This document shows, in pieces, positions 1 through 6,046 of a stretch of DNA of 7,409 nt. A model generated the notes under the pieces. It was not told the origin of the DNA, ran no database searches, and was given only the letters and a program-made list of their open reading frames with translations. Source of the DNA: Gemmatimonadota bacterium. Lineage in GTDB: Bacteria > Gemmatimonadota > Gemmatimonadetes > Gemmatimonadales > GWC2-71-9. The position numbers were made by a program, and so were the translations under genes. The stretch lies in contig JACZUR010000111.1 of NCBI GenBank assembly GCA_022573095.1, positions 1 to 7,409 on the forward strand. The letters are read 5' to 3'. Within the stretch, counting starts at the first letter, position 1. The number at the start of each line of letters is the position of its first letter.

Positions 1-484
1 AGACTTCGACCTTGACCTTGCCCTTTTCGGGATAGATTTCCTTGATCGTCCCAGAGAAATCGCTGAAGGGGCCCTGAGTCACCTCCACCACCTGTCCGAG
101 GTGGAACGGAATCTCTTCTTGAGCCTCATCGTCGTCTTTCTCAACCTCGATTCCGAGAATCTTGTTGATCTCTTCCTCGTGCAGGGGCTGCGGAGACTTC
201 CTGCTGCCCACAAACTTGATCACGCCGTGTATGCTATTGATGGCATGCAGCGTCTCCTGAGTCATGATCATCTCCACGATCACGTAACCCGGGAAAATTT
301 TGCGCTCCACGGTCACCTTCTTGCCATTCTTGATCTCGACAACATCCTGGATCGGCACGAGCGCCTGCCGGATGAGTTTCTCCTCCTCCGGCCGCGAATC
401 GGAGTCGATCTTACGCTGGACCAATGACCTGACCTTGTTCTCGTGACCAGCGGTGGTCTGTATGGCGTACCACTTCGCTTCCAT
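1..484 (-). CDS. nusG: Transcription termination/antitermination factor NusG (3' end missing)
   Basis: NusG binds RNA polymerase through its N-terminal domain and contacts Rho or ribosomal protein S10 through its C-terminal KOW domain. Translated here, 161 residues are visible before the window edge. The N-terminal domain opens with WYAIQTTAGHENKV (residues 5-18) and carries the family motif FPGYV (64-68). An acidic linker (EVEKDDDEAQEE) follows, then a KOW domain starting at about residue 128 with GQVVEVTQGPFSDFSG. Compared with the roughly 180 residues usual in the family, about the last 20 are lost off the left edge. The ATG at 484-482 lies 11 bases after the secE stop, with no strong Shine-Dalgarno sequence, so translation is probably coupled to secE. 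An rplK-rplA cluster would be expected just outside the window. Confidence 0.96.
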   Translation of the reverse strand, partial: MEAKWYAIQTTAGHENKVRSLVQRKIDSDSRPEEEKLIRQALVPIQDVVEIKNGKKVTVERKIFPGYVIVEMIMTQETLHAINSIHGVIKFVGSRKSPQPLHEEEINKILGIEVEKDDDEAQEEIPFHLGQVVEVTQGPFSDFSGTIKEIYPEKGKVKVEV

Positions 485-495
485 TGCAGTACCAA

Positions 496-777
496 TCACA
501 CGAAGAGTCGCCCGAGAAAGTCGATCAACACCATCGAGAAGATCTTATCCATTATCCCGATCACCACCCCGACAATCAGCACAAAGATCACGATGACGGT
601 CGTGGACTTCCGCAGATCCAGAATACTCGGCCACGTTACCTTCCGGATCTCACCACGCACGTCGCGCAGGAACGCCGTCGTCCTCAGGCCGAACGCGAGA
701 ACCGGTCGCCGCCAGGCGACGAACGCTCCCAGCACAGCGAGAGTAATAACAACAGCGACGATTTGGCCAGTTATCAT
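496..777 (-). CDS. secE: Preprotein translocase subunit SecE, two-helix form
   Basis: SecE clamps SecY in the inner-membrane Sec translocon. The 93-residue product carries the signature of the cytoplasmic amphipathic helix, DVRGEIRKVTWPS (39-51). It is followed by the essential transmembrane helix at about 60-82. An extra hydrophobic segment lies at residues 5-22 and is followed by W-R-R. This is unusual: most bacterial SecE proteins have one helix and about 60-70 residues, while E. coli has three helices and 127 residues. The positive charges after helix 1 suggest the N-terminus faces the periplasm. The ATG at 777-775 is the only reasonable start, because an in-frame TAA (783-781, the rpmG stop) lies two codons upstream. 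The gene sits 3 bases after rpmG, so coupled translation is likely. Confidence 0.95.
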   Translation of the reverse strand: MITGQIVAVVITLAVLGAFVAWRRPVLAFGLRTTAFLRDVRGEIRKVTWPSILDLRKSTTVIVIFVLIVGVVIGIMDKIFSMVLIDFLGRLFV

Positions 778-780
778 TTT

Positions 781-933
781 TTACTTTGATTCTCTGTGCA
801 ACCTGTAGCTACCGCAGCGCCGACAGAATTTTTTCCACTCGGCTCGCTGCGGATGCGTCCGCTTATTCTTTGTCGTGAAGTAGTTCCGACTCTTACAGTC
901 ACTGCACTCCATGATGATTTTGTCGCGCGCCAT
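781..933 (-). CDS. rpmG: Large ribosomal subunit protein bL33, zinc-binding (C+) form
   Basis: This 50-residue basic protein of the 50S subunit starts MARDKIIMECSDCKSRNY and ends LHRESK. Two CXXC pairs, Cys10/Cys13 and Cys37/Cys40, form the zinc-binding ribbon of the C+ type of L33; zinc-free paralogues lack them. Length and ends match the family exactly. The start ATG (933-931) is 13 bases after the tuf stop, and the TAA stop is 3 bases before secE, giving a compact tuf-rpmG-secE-nusG transcript. The Shine-Dalgarno sequence is weak. The usual CRKHTLH stretch near the end is CGSYRLH here, a modest divergence. Identification rests on the whole sequence and on the gene order. Confidence 0.94.
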   Translation of the reverse strand: MARDKIIMECSDCKSRNYFTTKNKRTHPQRAEWKKFCRRCGSYRLHRESK

Positions 934-946
934 GTAGCTCGTCTAC

Positions 947-2137
947 CTACTCATGTATTTTAGTGACGACGCCTGCGCCCACGGTGCGTCCGCCCTCACG
1001 GATCGCGAACCGCAGGCTCTCTTCCATGGCTATCGGGGTGATCAGATCAATCGCCACCTTCGTGTTGTCGCCCGGCATCACCATCTCCACACCCTCGGGC
1101 AGCTCAACATTACCCGTCACATCCGTGGTGCGAAAATAAAACTGCGGACGATAGCCCTTGAAAAACGGCGTGTGCCTGCCACCCTCTTCCTTCGTCAATA
1201 CATATACCTCCGCATCAAACTTCGTATGCGGCGTCACACTGCCAGGCTTCGCCAACACCATGCCACGCTCCAACTCGTCCTTCTCAATACCGCGAAGCAA
1301 TAAACCCACATTGTCTCCCGCCAGCCCCTCGTCCAATAACTTCCTGAACATCTCCACCCCGGTAACCACCGTCTTCTTATCCGCACCCAAACCAACCAGC
1401 TCTACCTCCTCCCCCACCACTACCTTGCCTCGCTCGATCCGCCCCGTCCCCACCGTTCCACGTCCGGTGATCGAAAATACATCCTCCACCGGCATCAAAA
1501 ACGGCTTCTCTATATCACGCTCAGGCTCCGGGATATAACCGTCCAACGCATCCATCAACTCCTGAATGCACTTAGCATCATCACTGGCCACATCCGCAGC
1601 CAATGCCTTCAACGCACTACCCTTCACCATCGGTATATCATCACCCGGAAACTCATAACTGCTCAGTAACTCCCTTACCTCCAACTCCACCAACTCCAAC
1701 AACTCCTCATCATCCACCAGGTCTACCTTGTTCAAAAACACCACGATGTACGGCACATTAACCTGACGCGCCAACAATATGTGCTCCCGCGTCTGCGGCA
1801 TCGGACCATCCGCCGCACTCACCACCAGTATCGCCCCATCCATCTGCGCCGCACCCGTTATCATGTTCTTCACATAATCAGCATGACCCGGACAATCCAC
1901 ATGCGCATAATGTCGTGCATCCGTCTGATACTCCACATGCGCCGTCGCTATCGTGATCCCCCGCTCCTTCTCCTCCGGCGCCTTGTCGATATCATCAAAC
2001 TGCACAAAATCCGCCAACCCCTTCGATGCCTGTACCTTCGTTATCGCCGCCGTCAACGTCGTCTTACCATGATCCACATGACCTATCGTACCAACATTCA
2101 CATGCGGCTTCGTACGCTCAAACTTTTGCTTGGCCAT
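947..2137 (-). CDS. tuf: Translation elongation factor Tu (EF-Tu)
   Basis: EF-Tu is the GTPase that delivers aminoacyl-tRNA to the ribosomal A site. The 396-residue product is full length. Its motifs are the P-loop GHVDHGKT (19-26), switch I RGITI (59-63, with Thr62), DCPGH (81-85, with catalytic His85), NKVD (136-139) and SAL (174-176). Domains 2 and 3 follow, including GRGTVGTGRIERG and GYRPQFYFRTTDVTG. The canonical N-terminus MAKQKFERTKPHVNVG fixes the start at 2137, although the only good Shine-Dalgarno match (AAGGA) abuts the ATG with no spacer. The gene follows four tRNA genes in the order of E. coli tufB and is probably co-transcribed with them. The coding strand is strongly rich in G and poor in C over about 1200-2100, and less so near the 3' end. 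Confidence 0.98.
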   Translation of the reverse strand: MAKQKFERTKPHVNVGTIGHVDHGKTTLTAAITKVQASKGLADFVQFDDIDKAPEEKERGITIATAHVEYQTDARHYAHVDCPGHADYVKNMITGAAQMDGAILVVSAADGPMPQTREHILLARQVNVPYIVVFLNKVDLVDDEELLELVELEVRELLSSYEFPGDDIPMVKGSALKALAADVASDDAKCIQELMDALDGYIPEPERDIEKPFLMPVEDVFSITGRGTVGTGRIERGKVVVGEEVELVGLGADKKTVVTGVEMFRKLLDEGLAGDNVGLLLRGIEKDELERGMVLAKPGSVTPHTKFDAEVYVLTKEEGGRHTPFFKGYRPQFYFRTTDVTGNVELPEGVEMVMPGDNTKVAIDLITPIAMEESLRFAIREGGRTVGAGVVTKIHE

Positions 2138-2162
2138 TCCTTGTTAATCCGTCCCCAGTAAT

Positions 2163-2213
2163 GGTTCGAGTTGTTGTCGGCCACATCAGCCGACCTGACC
2201 ACTTCGAGCAACC
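2163..2213 (-). other. Possible hairpin in the tRNA-tuf leader
   Basis: The 94-base spacer between tRNA-Thr(GGT) and tuf contains a perfect 6-bp inverted repeat, GTCGGC (2176-2181) and GCCGAC (2189-2194), around a 7-base loop. Weaker outer pairing is possible between TCGA/TCGA and GGT/ACC, reaching 2163 and 2213. There is no U-tract after it on the minus strand, so it does not look like a terminator. It may protect or expose a processing site between the tRNAs and the tuf mRNA. This is an inference from pairing alone. Confidence 0.3.
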
Positions 2214-2231
2214 CCAGACGATCCTATCCAG

Positions 2232-2304
<73 letters not shown>

Positions 2305-2305
2305 G

Positions 2306-2378
2306 AGCGGGCGACGGGATTCGAACCCGCGACCCTCAGCTTGGAAGGCTGATGCTCTACCATCTGAGCTACACCCGC
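2306..2378 (-). tRNA. tRNA-Gly(TCC)
   Basis: A complete 73-base cloverleaf with acceptor GCGGGTG/CGCCCGC (one T-G wobble). Anticodon stem TCAGC/GCTGA encloses loop CTTCCAA (anticodon TCC, reading GGA/GGG), and the T loop is TTCGAAT. CCA is not encoded. It corresponds to E. coli glyT in position. Only one base (2305) separates its 3' end from the next tRNA, so the precursor must be cut very tightly before CCA is added by nucleotidyltransferase. Confidence 0.97.
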
Positions 2379-2417
2379 GGCATGCTGCATATTCCTATCA
2401 CCGGCAGCCGTCCCCAG

Positions 2418-2500
2418 TGGTGGGGGTAGGATTCGAACCTACGTAGGCGTTCGCCGGCAGATTTACAGTCTGCTCCCTTTAGCCACTCGGGCACCCCACC
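2418..2500 (-). tRNA. tRNA-Tyr(GTA)
   Basis: An 83-base tRNA with the long variable arm expected of bacterial tRNA-Tyr. Acceptor strands GGTGGGG and CCCCACC pair fully, and the discriminator is A73, an identity base for tyrosine. Anticodon stem GCAGA/TCTGC encloses loop CTGTAAA (anticodon GTA). The T stem GTAGG/CCTAC encloses TTCGAAT. CCA is not encoded: CT follows A73. It is second in the tRNA group, as is tyrU in E. coli. Confidence 0.97.
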
Positions 2501-2533
2501 CGAACCAATGTTTCCTCCCCGCAGTAGACCGCC

Positions 2534-2561
2534 CCGGCGTCACCACAGGGTGGACTACCGG
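2534..2561 (-). other. Possible hairpin between tRNA-Thr(TGT) and tRNA-Tyr
   Basis: The 79-base spacer between these tRNAs contains CCAC (2543-2546) and GTGG (2550-2553) around a 3-base loop. CCGG/CCGG can add an outer stem (2534-2537 with 2558-2561) across a 5/4-base internal loop. It could shape RNase processing of the polycistronic precursor. The evidence is only short pairing in GC-rich sequence. Confidence 0.2.
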
Positions 2562-2579
2562 CCGCAAAAGCAGCCCTAC

Positions 2580-2655
2580 TGGAGCTGACGAAGGGACTCG
2601 AACCCTTAACCTGCTGATTACAAATCAGCTGCTCTTCCAGTTGAGCTACGTCAGC
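2580..2655 (-). tRNA. tRNA-Thr(TGT), with encoded CCA
   Basis: The first gene of the tRNA operon. The cloverleaf covers 2583-2655, with acceptor GCTGACG/CGTCAGC, discriminator T, anticodon stem GCTGA/TCAGC around loop TTTGTAA (anticodon TGT, reading ACA/ACG) and T loop TTCGAGT. The next three bases on the strand are CCA (2582-2580), so unlike the other three tRNAs here its 3' end is encoded, or matches CCA by chance. It holds the position of E. coli thrU. Confidence 0.96.
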
Positions 2656-2683
2656 CTTATGGCCCAATTTATGACAGACAACT

Positions 2684-2712
2684 ACGATACCCAGTAGACA
2701 TACGGCAGTCAA
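2684..2712 (-). promoter_or_regulatory. Putative sigma-70 promoter of the tRNA-tuf operon
   Basis: On the minus strand, a -35 box TTGACT (2712-2707) is followed by exactly 17 bases and a -10 box TATCGT (2689-2684). Transcription would start near 2677, giving a leader of about 20 bases before tRNA-Thr(TGT) at 2655. The -35 matches consensus at 5 of 6 positions and the spacing is optimal. Position directly before a stable-RNA operon supports the call. No start site has been measured. Confidence 0.6.
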
Positions 2713-3074
2713 CTATCTGACCCAGAACAACTTGGACTGCCAATCCTCTGCCGACCGGGTCACCGGCCAGCCGCGTGGTATCGTCCCAAAACTGCCGCCG
2801 GATGGAAAACACGCCGAGCAGACCTGTTGACATGCGACGATATACGTTTGAGGTCACATAACTCCATGTAAAATAAGACTTTAGGCAGACCAATAGTGCT
2901 TGCCAGCTCACTAGAGACTCGACGTCGCTCCTAGCCCGTGACACAAGTCGGTTTGCCCGTAATCTGCGAATGGACTGTTCTGAGAACCAATTCCGTACCC
3001 TTTTCTGAGTGGCGTTGACTATCCGCGCACAGTGGCCGAAGAGTTCGAGCAAGGGACAGGGATCCCACTAGAGA
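2713..3074. other. Intergenic region without recognised gene
   Basis: About 360 bases lie between the tRNA-tuf promoter and the ribosome binding site of the small plus-strand gene. Open frames on either strand here show no recognisable motif, no good ribosome binding site, and run through the promoter or into neighbours. Isolated promoter-like hexamers occur (plus-strand TTGACA at 2827-2832 and TTGACT at 3015-3020), but neither has a matching -10 box at 16-18 bases. I see no RNA gene or sizeable repeat. Confidence 0.5.
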
Positions 3075-3080
3075 GAGGAG
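3075..3080 (+). promoter_or_regulatory. Ribosome binding site deciding the start of the small acidic protein
   Basis: GAGGAG lies 8 bases before the ATG at 3089. It favours that start over an in-frame ATG at 3032, which has no such site and would add 19 residues. Confidence 0.7.
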
Positions 3081-3088
3081 ATACTCCG

Positions 3089-3331
3089 ATGAGTACTGGA
3101 GAAAAGCGGCTCGAGTTTGAGCTTGACGGCGAGAATTACTGTTTGGAGTGTAGCCCCGGCCAAGCGTCAGCTGTAACCGACGACACGGGGCCACGGCTCC
3201 CAGTCAGCAATCCGATCTGTCGTGTATTCAACTCCGACAGAAAAGAACTCCTAGACTTCCCGCAATGGACTGATGACGACGAACAATTGATTGAGCGGGC
3301 CAAAGAGGAACTCTGGAAACTCCGGGGGTAA
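3089..3331 (+). CDS. Hypothetical small acidic protein, 80 residues
   Basis: I do not recognise this protein. From the start supported by GAGGAG it begins MSTGEKRLEFELDGENYCLE and ends in a charged, probably helical stretch (DDDEQLIERAKEELWKLRG). It has no signal peptide or membrane segment, so it is probably cytoplasmic. Three cysteines occur (YCLECS near residue 20 and PICRVF further on), but they do not form a clear metal site. The N-terminal third, alternating charged and hydrophobic residues, could form beta strands. It is the only apparently intact plus-strand gene in the window, and its stop lies just before the DAHP synthase remnant. The support is the strong ribosome binding site, plausible codon use and acidic composition. 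A chance open frame is still possible. Confidence 0.55.
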   Translation: MSTGEKRLEFELDGENYCLECSPGQASAVTDDTGPRLPVSNPICRVFNSDRKELLDFPQWTDDDEQLIERAKEELWKLRG

Positions 3332-3337
3332 CGCTAG

Positions 3338-3505
3338 GGGCAAAGGGCCGCTGTTGCGGCTGGAGCGGATGGTCTCATCGTCGAGGTTCATCCCCAGCCA
3401 GATGAAGCTCTCTCCGATGGTCGACAGAGTTTGACAGTCGAGGGATTTCGTTCGCTCATGGGTGAACTCGGGGGCCTGGCAAAGTTGTTGGGGAGGAGCT
3501 TGTAA
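3338..3505 (+). pseudogene. C-terminal remnant of a DAHP synthase (AroF/AroA type I-beta)
   Basis: 3-Deoxy-7-phosphoheptulonate synthase catalyses the first step of the shikimate pathway. The plus-strand frame from 3338 to the TAA at 3503-3505 reads RAAVAAGADGLIVEVHP, QPDEALSDGRQSLT and VEGFRSLMGELGGLAKLLG. This matches the end of the type I-beta family. The Glu of EVHP and the Asp of LSDG lie 11 residues apart, as the metal-binding Glu and Asp do in this family. The Cys and His ligands, the substrate-binding regions and the whole N-terminal four fifths are absent. An in-frame TAG (3335-3337) lies just before the homology, and there is no start codon upstream of the conserved part. It is therefore a broken leftover, probably of a deletion or rearrangement, and should not make enzyme. 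Confidence 0.82.
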
Positions 3506-3554
3506 TCCCTAGAGTTCACAATCTCACTAGCTCCGACAACCGCTCCACCGCAAC

Positions 3555-4247
3555 TTACCAGCCGGTTAGAATGCCTCGGGCAAATGCCGGACCCAGAACC
3601 CAGGTAACAAGACCCGCGGCTACCAAGCAAGCCACTGGCAATCCGTAGTGCCACCGTTTTGCACGACCCGAATCCAGTTGAGACAGCGTTCCTGACCACA
3701 GTACAACGCACCACAGAGAAAACAGATTGAGACGCGTGCTGAGCGGTTCGAGCCACGCCCAATCGTAAGGTACGAGTAAACTGACTCCCGTTTCAAAGTG
3801 GTGAGGGATCAGGACTGCTTCACCCACGTTCTGCACGTGACCTGCAGACGTTAGGTAAGTAACAACCAGCTCTCCAGCGCGTTGGAGCAAGATGGGCGTG
3901 AGTCCGAGCAGAACGGCTGCGCTCAAGATCTTCTCTCTATCCTGGGAGAGCGAAAGCGCCGGCCCCGATAGCAACAGCAAGATAATCGCTGCCAAGAGCG
4001 GCGTTATCGGCGGCACTATCCTATCAACCACGATGAGACGAACTAGACCCCGCTGCATTTCTCCAAAATGGAGTGCCTGAGCTATCGAACCCGCTCCATC
4101 GATCTGTGCCGATAGCTCGGCCAACTGCCTGGGAATGGTTAGCGATCCGATTGCCGCTGTAAAACCAAATAGAATCGCCCCGGTCGCGAAGGGCCGCGGA
4201 AACGCTGAAACAATCTCGACCGCACCCCGCCGACGGAAAAGATGCAT
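3555..4247 (-). CDS. YIP1-like integral membrane protein
   Basis: A 230-residue polytopic membrane protein with about five predicted helices at roughly 19-38, 79-99, 107-131, 173-191 and 202-224. The segment LNLFSLWCVVLWSGTLSQ (173-190) and the five-helix layout resemble the bacterial YIP1 family, whose function is mostly unknown; the assignment is tentative. The loop at 38-72 is probably extracytoplasmic. The ATG at 4247 is the first standard start after an in-frame stop at 4295-4293. It begins 19 bases after the ABC ATPase stop, without a strong ribosome binding site, so it probably relies on coupling. It is last in the ABC operon and may be a second membrane subunit or an accessory protein. 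No clear terminator follows its TAA. It could instead be a divergent ABC-2 permease. Confidence 0.75.
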   Translation of the reverse strand: MHLFRRRGAVEIVSAFPRPFATGAILFGFTAAIGSLTIPRQLAELSAQIDGAGSIAQALHFGEMQRGLVRLIVVDRIVPPITPLLAAIILLLLSGPALSLSQDREKILSAAVLLGLTPILLQRAGELVVTYLTSAGHVQNVGEAVLIPHHFETGVSLLVPYDWAWLEPLSTRLNLFSLWCVVLWSGTLSQLDSGRAKRWHYGLPVACLVAAGLVTWVLGPAFARGILTGW

Positions 4248-4266
4248 GCCAAGGCCCAGAAGACCA

Positions 4267-5205
4267 CTAGCCAGGCGAATTGGTTGACCCCTCTACAGCT
4301 TTCACGAACAAGTCTTCGAGAGCTGCGTACCGCACCTTCGAGTCAGAAACTGCGAGGTGTTCGGTGCGGCAAGCCACCAAGACTCCCTCAACCGTGAGTC
4401 CGCCTGTAAGTGGAACTGAGATTCCCTCCGGAGTAAGCGTTGCAGCCGGGAACCGCTTTACTAGCAAATTTCGCGACGACTCCGTGACGTTGTTGATACC
4501 GATCTCGGCTACCCTGCTCGATAGAAGTTCGGCCATGCGGACGGACGCCGCCACTCTGCCTTCAACGAGGATCACGGCCCGAGTCGCTATACGCTCAACG
4601 GCGGCGAGATCGTGCGTTGAGATTAGAACGACCCGCCCGGACGCTGCAAGCTCGGCGATGGGCTTTCGCAATGTTTTTGCGACGATCGGATCGAGTCCGC
4701 TCAGCGTTTCGTCGAGTAGCAGAACGTCGCCACATAGAGCCGCGGCAGAAAGTGCCAGTTGCTGAGACATCCCCCTGGAGTATTCCGCGATCCGGCGCCT
4801 TGCAAAACTTGAGAGATCACCCATCTCGAGCGCCTTACGAACCTTGGCGACACGCACCGCCGGGTTCTCGGACCGATGGCTGGCAAGGTATCCCAACCAT
4901 TCCAAACCGCTCAGCTCGCGCGGCGCCACCGGAGGATCGGCGGCAAATCCAATCATTCGTCTGGCTTCCCGAGTCCCTGCCCGGTGCCCTCCAACCATAA
5001 TAGATCCAGATGAACAGTTCAGGTGGCCTGCGATGAGTTTCAGTAGCGTTGTTTTACCGGCACCATTCGGTCCAACGAGCCCGACAATCTCACCTGGATA
5101 CAGATCGATGTTACAATCACGCAGAGCTTCATTCGCCCTGCGGCCACTGCCATATGTCCTACACGCTGCTCGTACCGAGACGATCCCCGGAGCGGAGTCA
5201 ACCAC
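4267..5205 (-). CDS. ABC transporter ATP-binding protein, NatA/CcmA type
   Basis: This is the ATPase that powers a membrane ABC system from the cytoplasmic face. Numbered from the GTG at 5205 (312 residues), it shows an A-loop Tyr at 18, Walker A GPNGAGKT (45-52), signature YSRGMSQQ (142-149), Walker B DVLLLDE (160-166), D-loop SGLD and switch His198 in ISTHD. The Q-loop glutamine is not evident: the region reads GFAADPP. The C-terminal extension of about 90 residues, ending ALEDLFVKAVEG, is typical of ATPases paired with ABC-2 membrane proteins. Three in-frame GTG codons could start it (5268, 5238, 5205). I chose 5205 because it gives a normal family N-terminus and lies 2 bases after the permease stop; the longer forms overlap the permease by 61 or 31 bases. 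None has a strong ribosome binding site. Confidence 0.92.
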   Translation of the reverse strand: MVDSAPGIVSVRAACRTYGSGRRANEALRDCNIDLYPGEIVGLVGPNGAGKTTLLKLIAGHLNCSSGSIMVGGHRAGTREARRMIGFAADPPVAPRELSGLEWLGYLASHRSENPAVRVAKVRKALEMGDLSSFARRRIAEYSRGMSQQLALSAAALCGDVLLLDETLSGLDPIVAKTLRKPIAELAASGRVVLISTHDLAAVERIATRAVILVEGRVAASVRMAELLSSRVAEIGINNVTESSRNLLVKRFPAATLTPEGISVPLTGGLTVEGVLVACRTEHLAVSDSKVRYAALEDLFVKAVEGSTNSPG

Positions 5206-5207
5206 GG

Positions 5208-5999
5208 CTAGACTCGGTACCGCAGTGACAAGGTCCACGATGATGCGGCGACACCCAAAACAATCCACGAGAAGGCTAGGACGCCGAAGAACCGTTCGTC
5301 ACCAGCAAGCCAGGACATCGCCCTCCAGGGTAGCGGCAGTAAGTTCCAGAGCAGGACTACGGCGTTCCGGATCGGTGGGAACTTATCTAACATCAGACTG
5401 ATGGAACTCGGAGCGACCGCTCCGAAGAAGGCGAGTGCGAATCCCACGCTTGCCGCACTGGATGCGCCGAAGACCGGCGTAATACTCAGCGTCAGGGCGC
5501 CGAGAGAGGCTGCCAATAACATCGTCAGTCCAAAGAAGGAAGCGAGTGATGGGTTGTTGCCGCGTCCGAGAACAAGCGCCGCCCCAATTATCAGCGTCAT
5601 CGGAGCCAGCAGGATCATAGCGCCGAGAAGGCGTCCTGCTGGAACGACCCACCAGGGGGCTGCAACGACTCTATTCGATTCGAGCGCTCCACCCAGACTC
5701 GCAAGCCGGGAACAGCCAACTACCGCAAGCGTCGTGACAAGTAACATTCCTACTTCGAAACCGTTAAGCGTATCCGCTCGTGTGAAGTCTTGCCACACAA
5801 ACAGCGCAATCAGTATCAAAGCGAGAAACGATACGAGCCTGGGCGTGCGGTGCCTTGAAATCAGTAGCATGGCGAGAACGAGTTCCGCCTTGATGGTATG
5901 CAGTGCGACCTGAGCCGCCGGTTGAGGCGGTGGGGAGTGATCACTCCCCACGCCTGCCGCTTGATCGCTGATCTGACGGCTACTCATTCTCATAGTCAT
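5208..5999 (-). CDS. ABC-2-like membrane permease subunit
   Basis: A 263-residue integral membrane protein with about six hydrophobic segments (roughly 54-70, 81-100, 120-144, 152-174, 181-202 and 235-256). A polar, proline-rich N-terminal tail of some 35 residues precedes them, with HSPPPQPAAQ at 21-30. I recognise no family motif. The role as permease is inferred from helix count, size and its place directly before an ABC ATPase of the ABC-2 class. The start codon region reads ATG-ACT-ATG-AGA-ATG. AGGA lies 7 bases before the first ATG (5999), which favours it, though starts at 5993 or 5987 are possible. It begins 47 bases after the stop of the small exported cysteine protein, with no terminator between, so the two may share a transcript. 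Confidence 0.85.
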   Translation of the reverse strand: MTMRMSSRQISDQAAGVGSDHSPPPQPAAQVALHTIKAELVLAMLLISRHRTPRLVSFLALILIALFVWQDFTRADTLNGFEVGMLLVTTLAVVGCSRLASLGGALESNRVVAAPWWVVPAGRLLGAMILLAPMTLIIGAALVLGRGNNPSLASFFGLTMLLAASLGALTLSITPVFGASSAASVGFALAFFGAVAPSSISLMLDKFPPIRNAVVLLWNLLPLPWRAMSWLAGDERFFGVLAFSWIVLGVAASSWTLSLRYRV

Positions 6000-6046
6000 T
6001 CCGTTTTCCTGTTCACGTCTCTATGCTGCAAACTCACTCACGATTA

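Noticed and set aside
2176..2194. Hairpin before tuf as a transcription terminator
   Set aside because: It lacks a U-tract, and tuf lies directly downstream in the same transcript.
2827..2874. Plus-strand promoter with TTGACA at 2827 or TAAAAT at 2869
   Set aside because: TTGACA has no -10 box at 16-18 bases, TAAAAT has only a poor -35, and the nearest plus-strand gene is over 200 bases away.
3015..3043. Plus-strand TTGACT as the promoter of the small acidic protein
   Set aside because: The hexamer at the expected -10 distance is GAAGAG, which is not a credible -10 box.
2669..3052. Minus-strand open frame of 127 residues upstream of the tRNA operon
   Set aside because: It lacks a ribosome binding site and recognisable motifs, has composition unlike a protein, and runs through the tRNA operon promoter.
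3032..3088. Upstream ATG extending the small acidic protein by 19 residues
   Set aside because: There is no ribosome binding site before 3032, whereas GAGGAG precedes the ATG at 3089 at a normal distance.
4280..5913. Several long plus-strand open frames opposite the ABC genes
   Set aside because: They are antisense to clear ABC ATPase and membrane protein sequences and show no motifs of their own.
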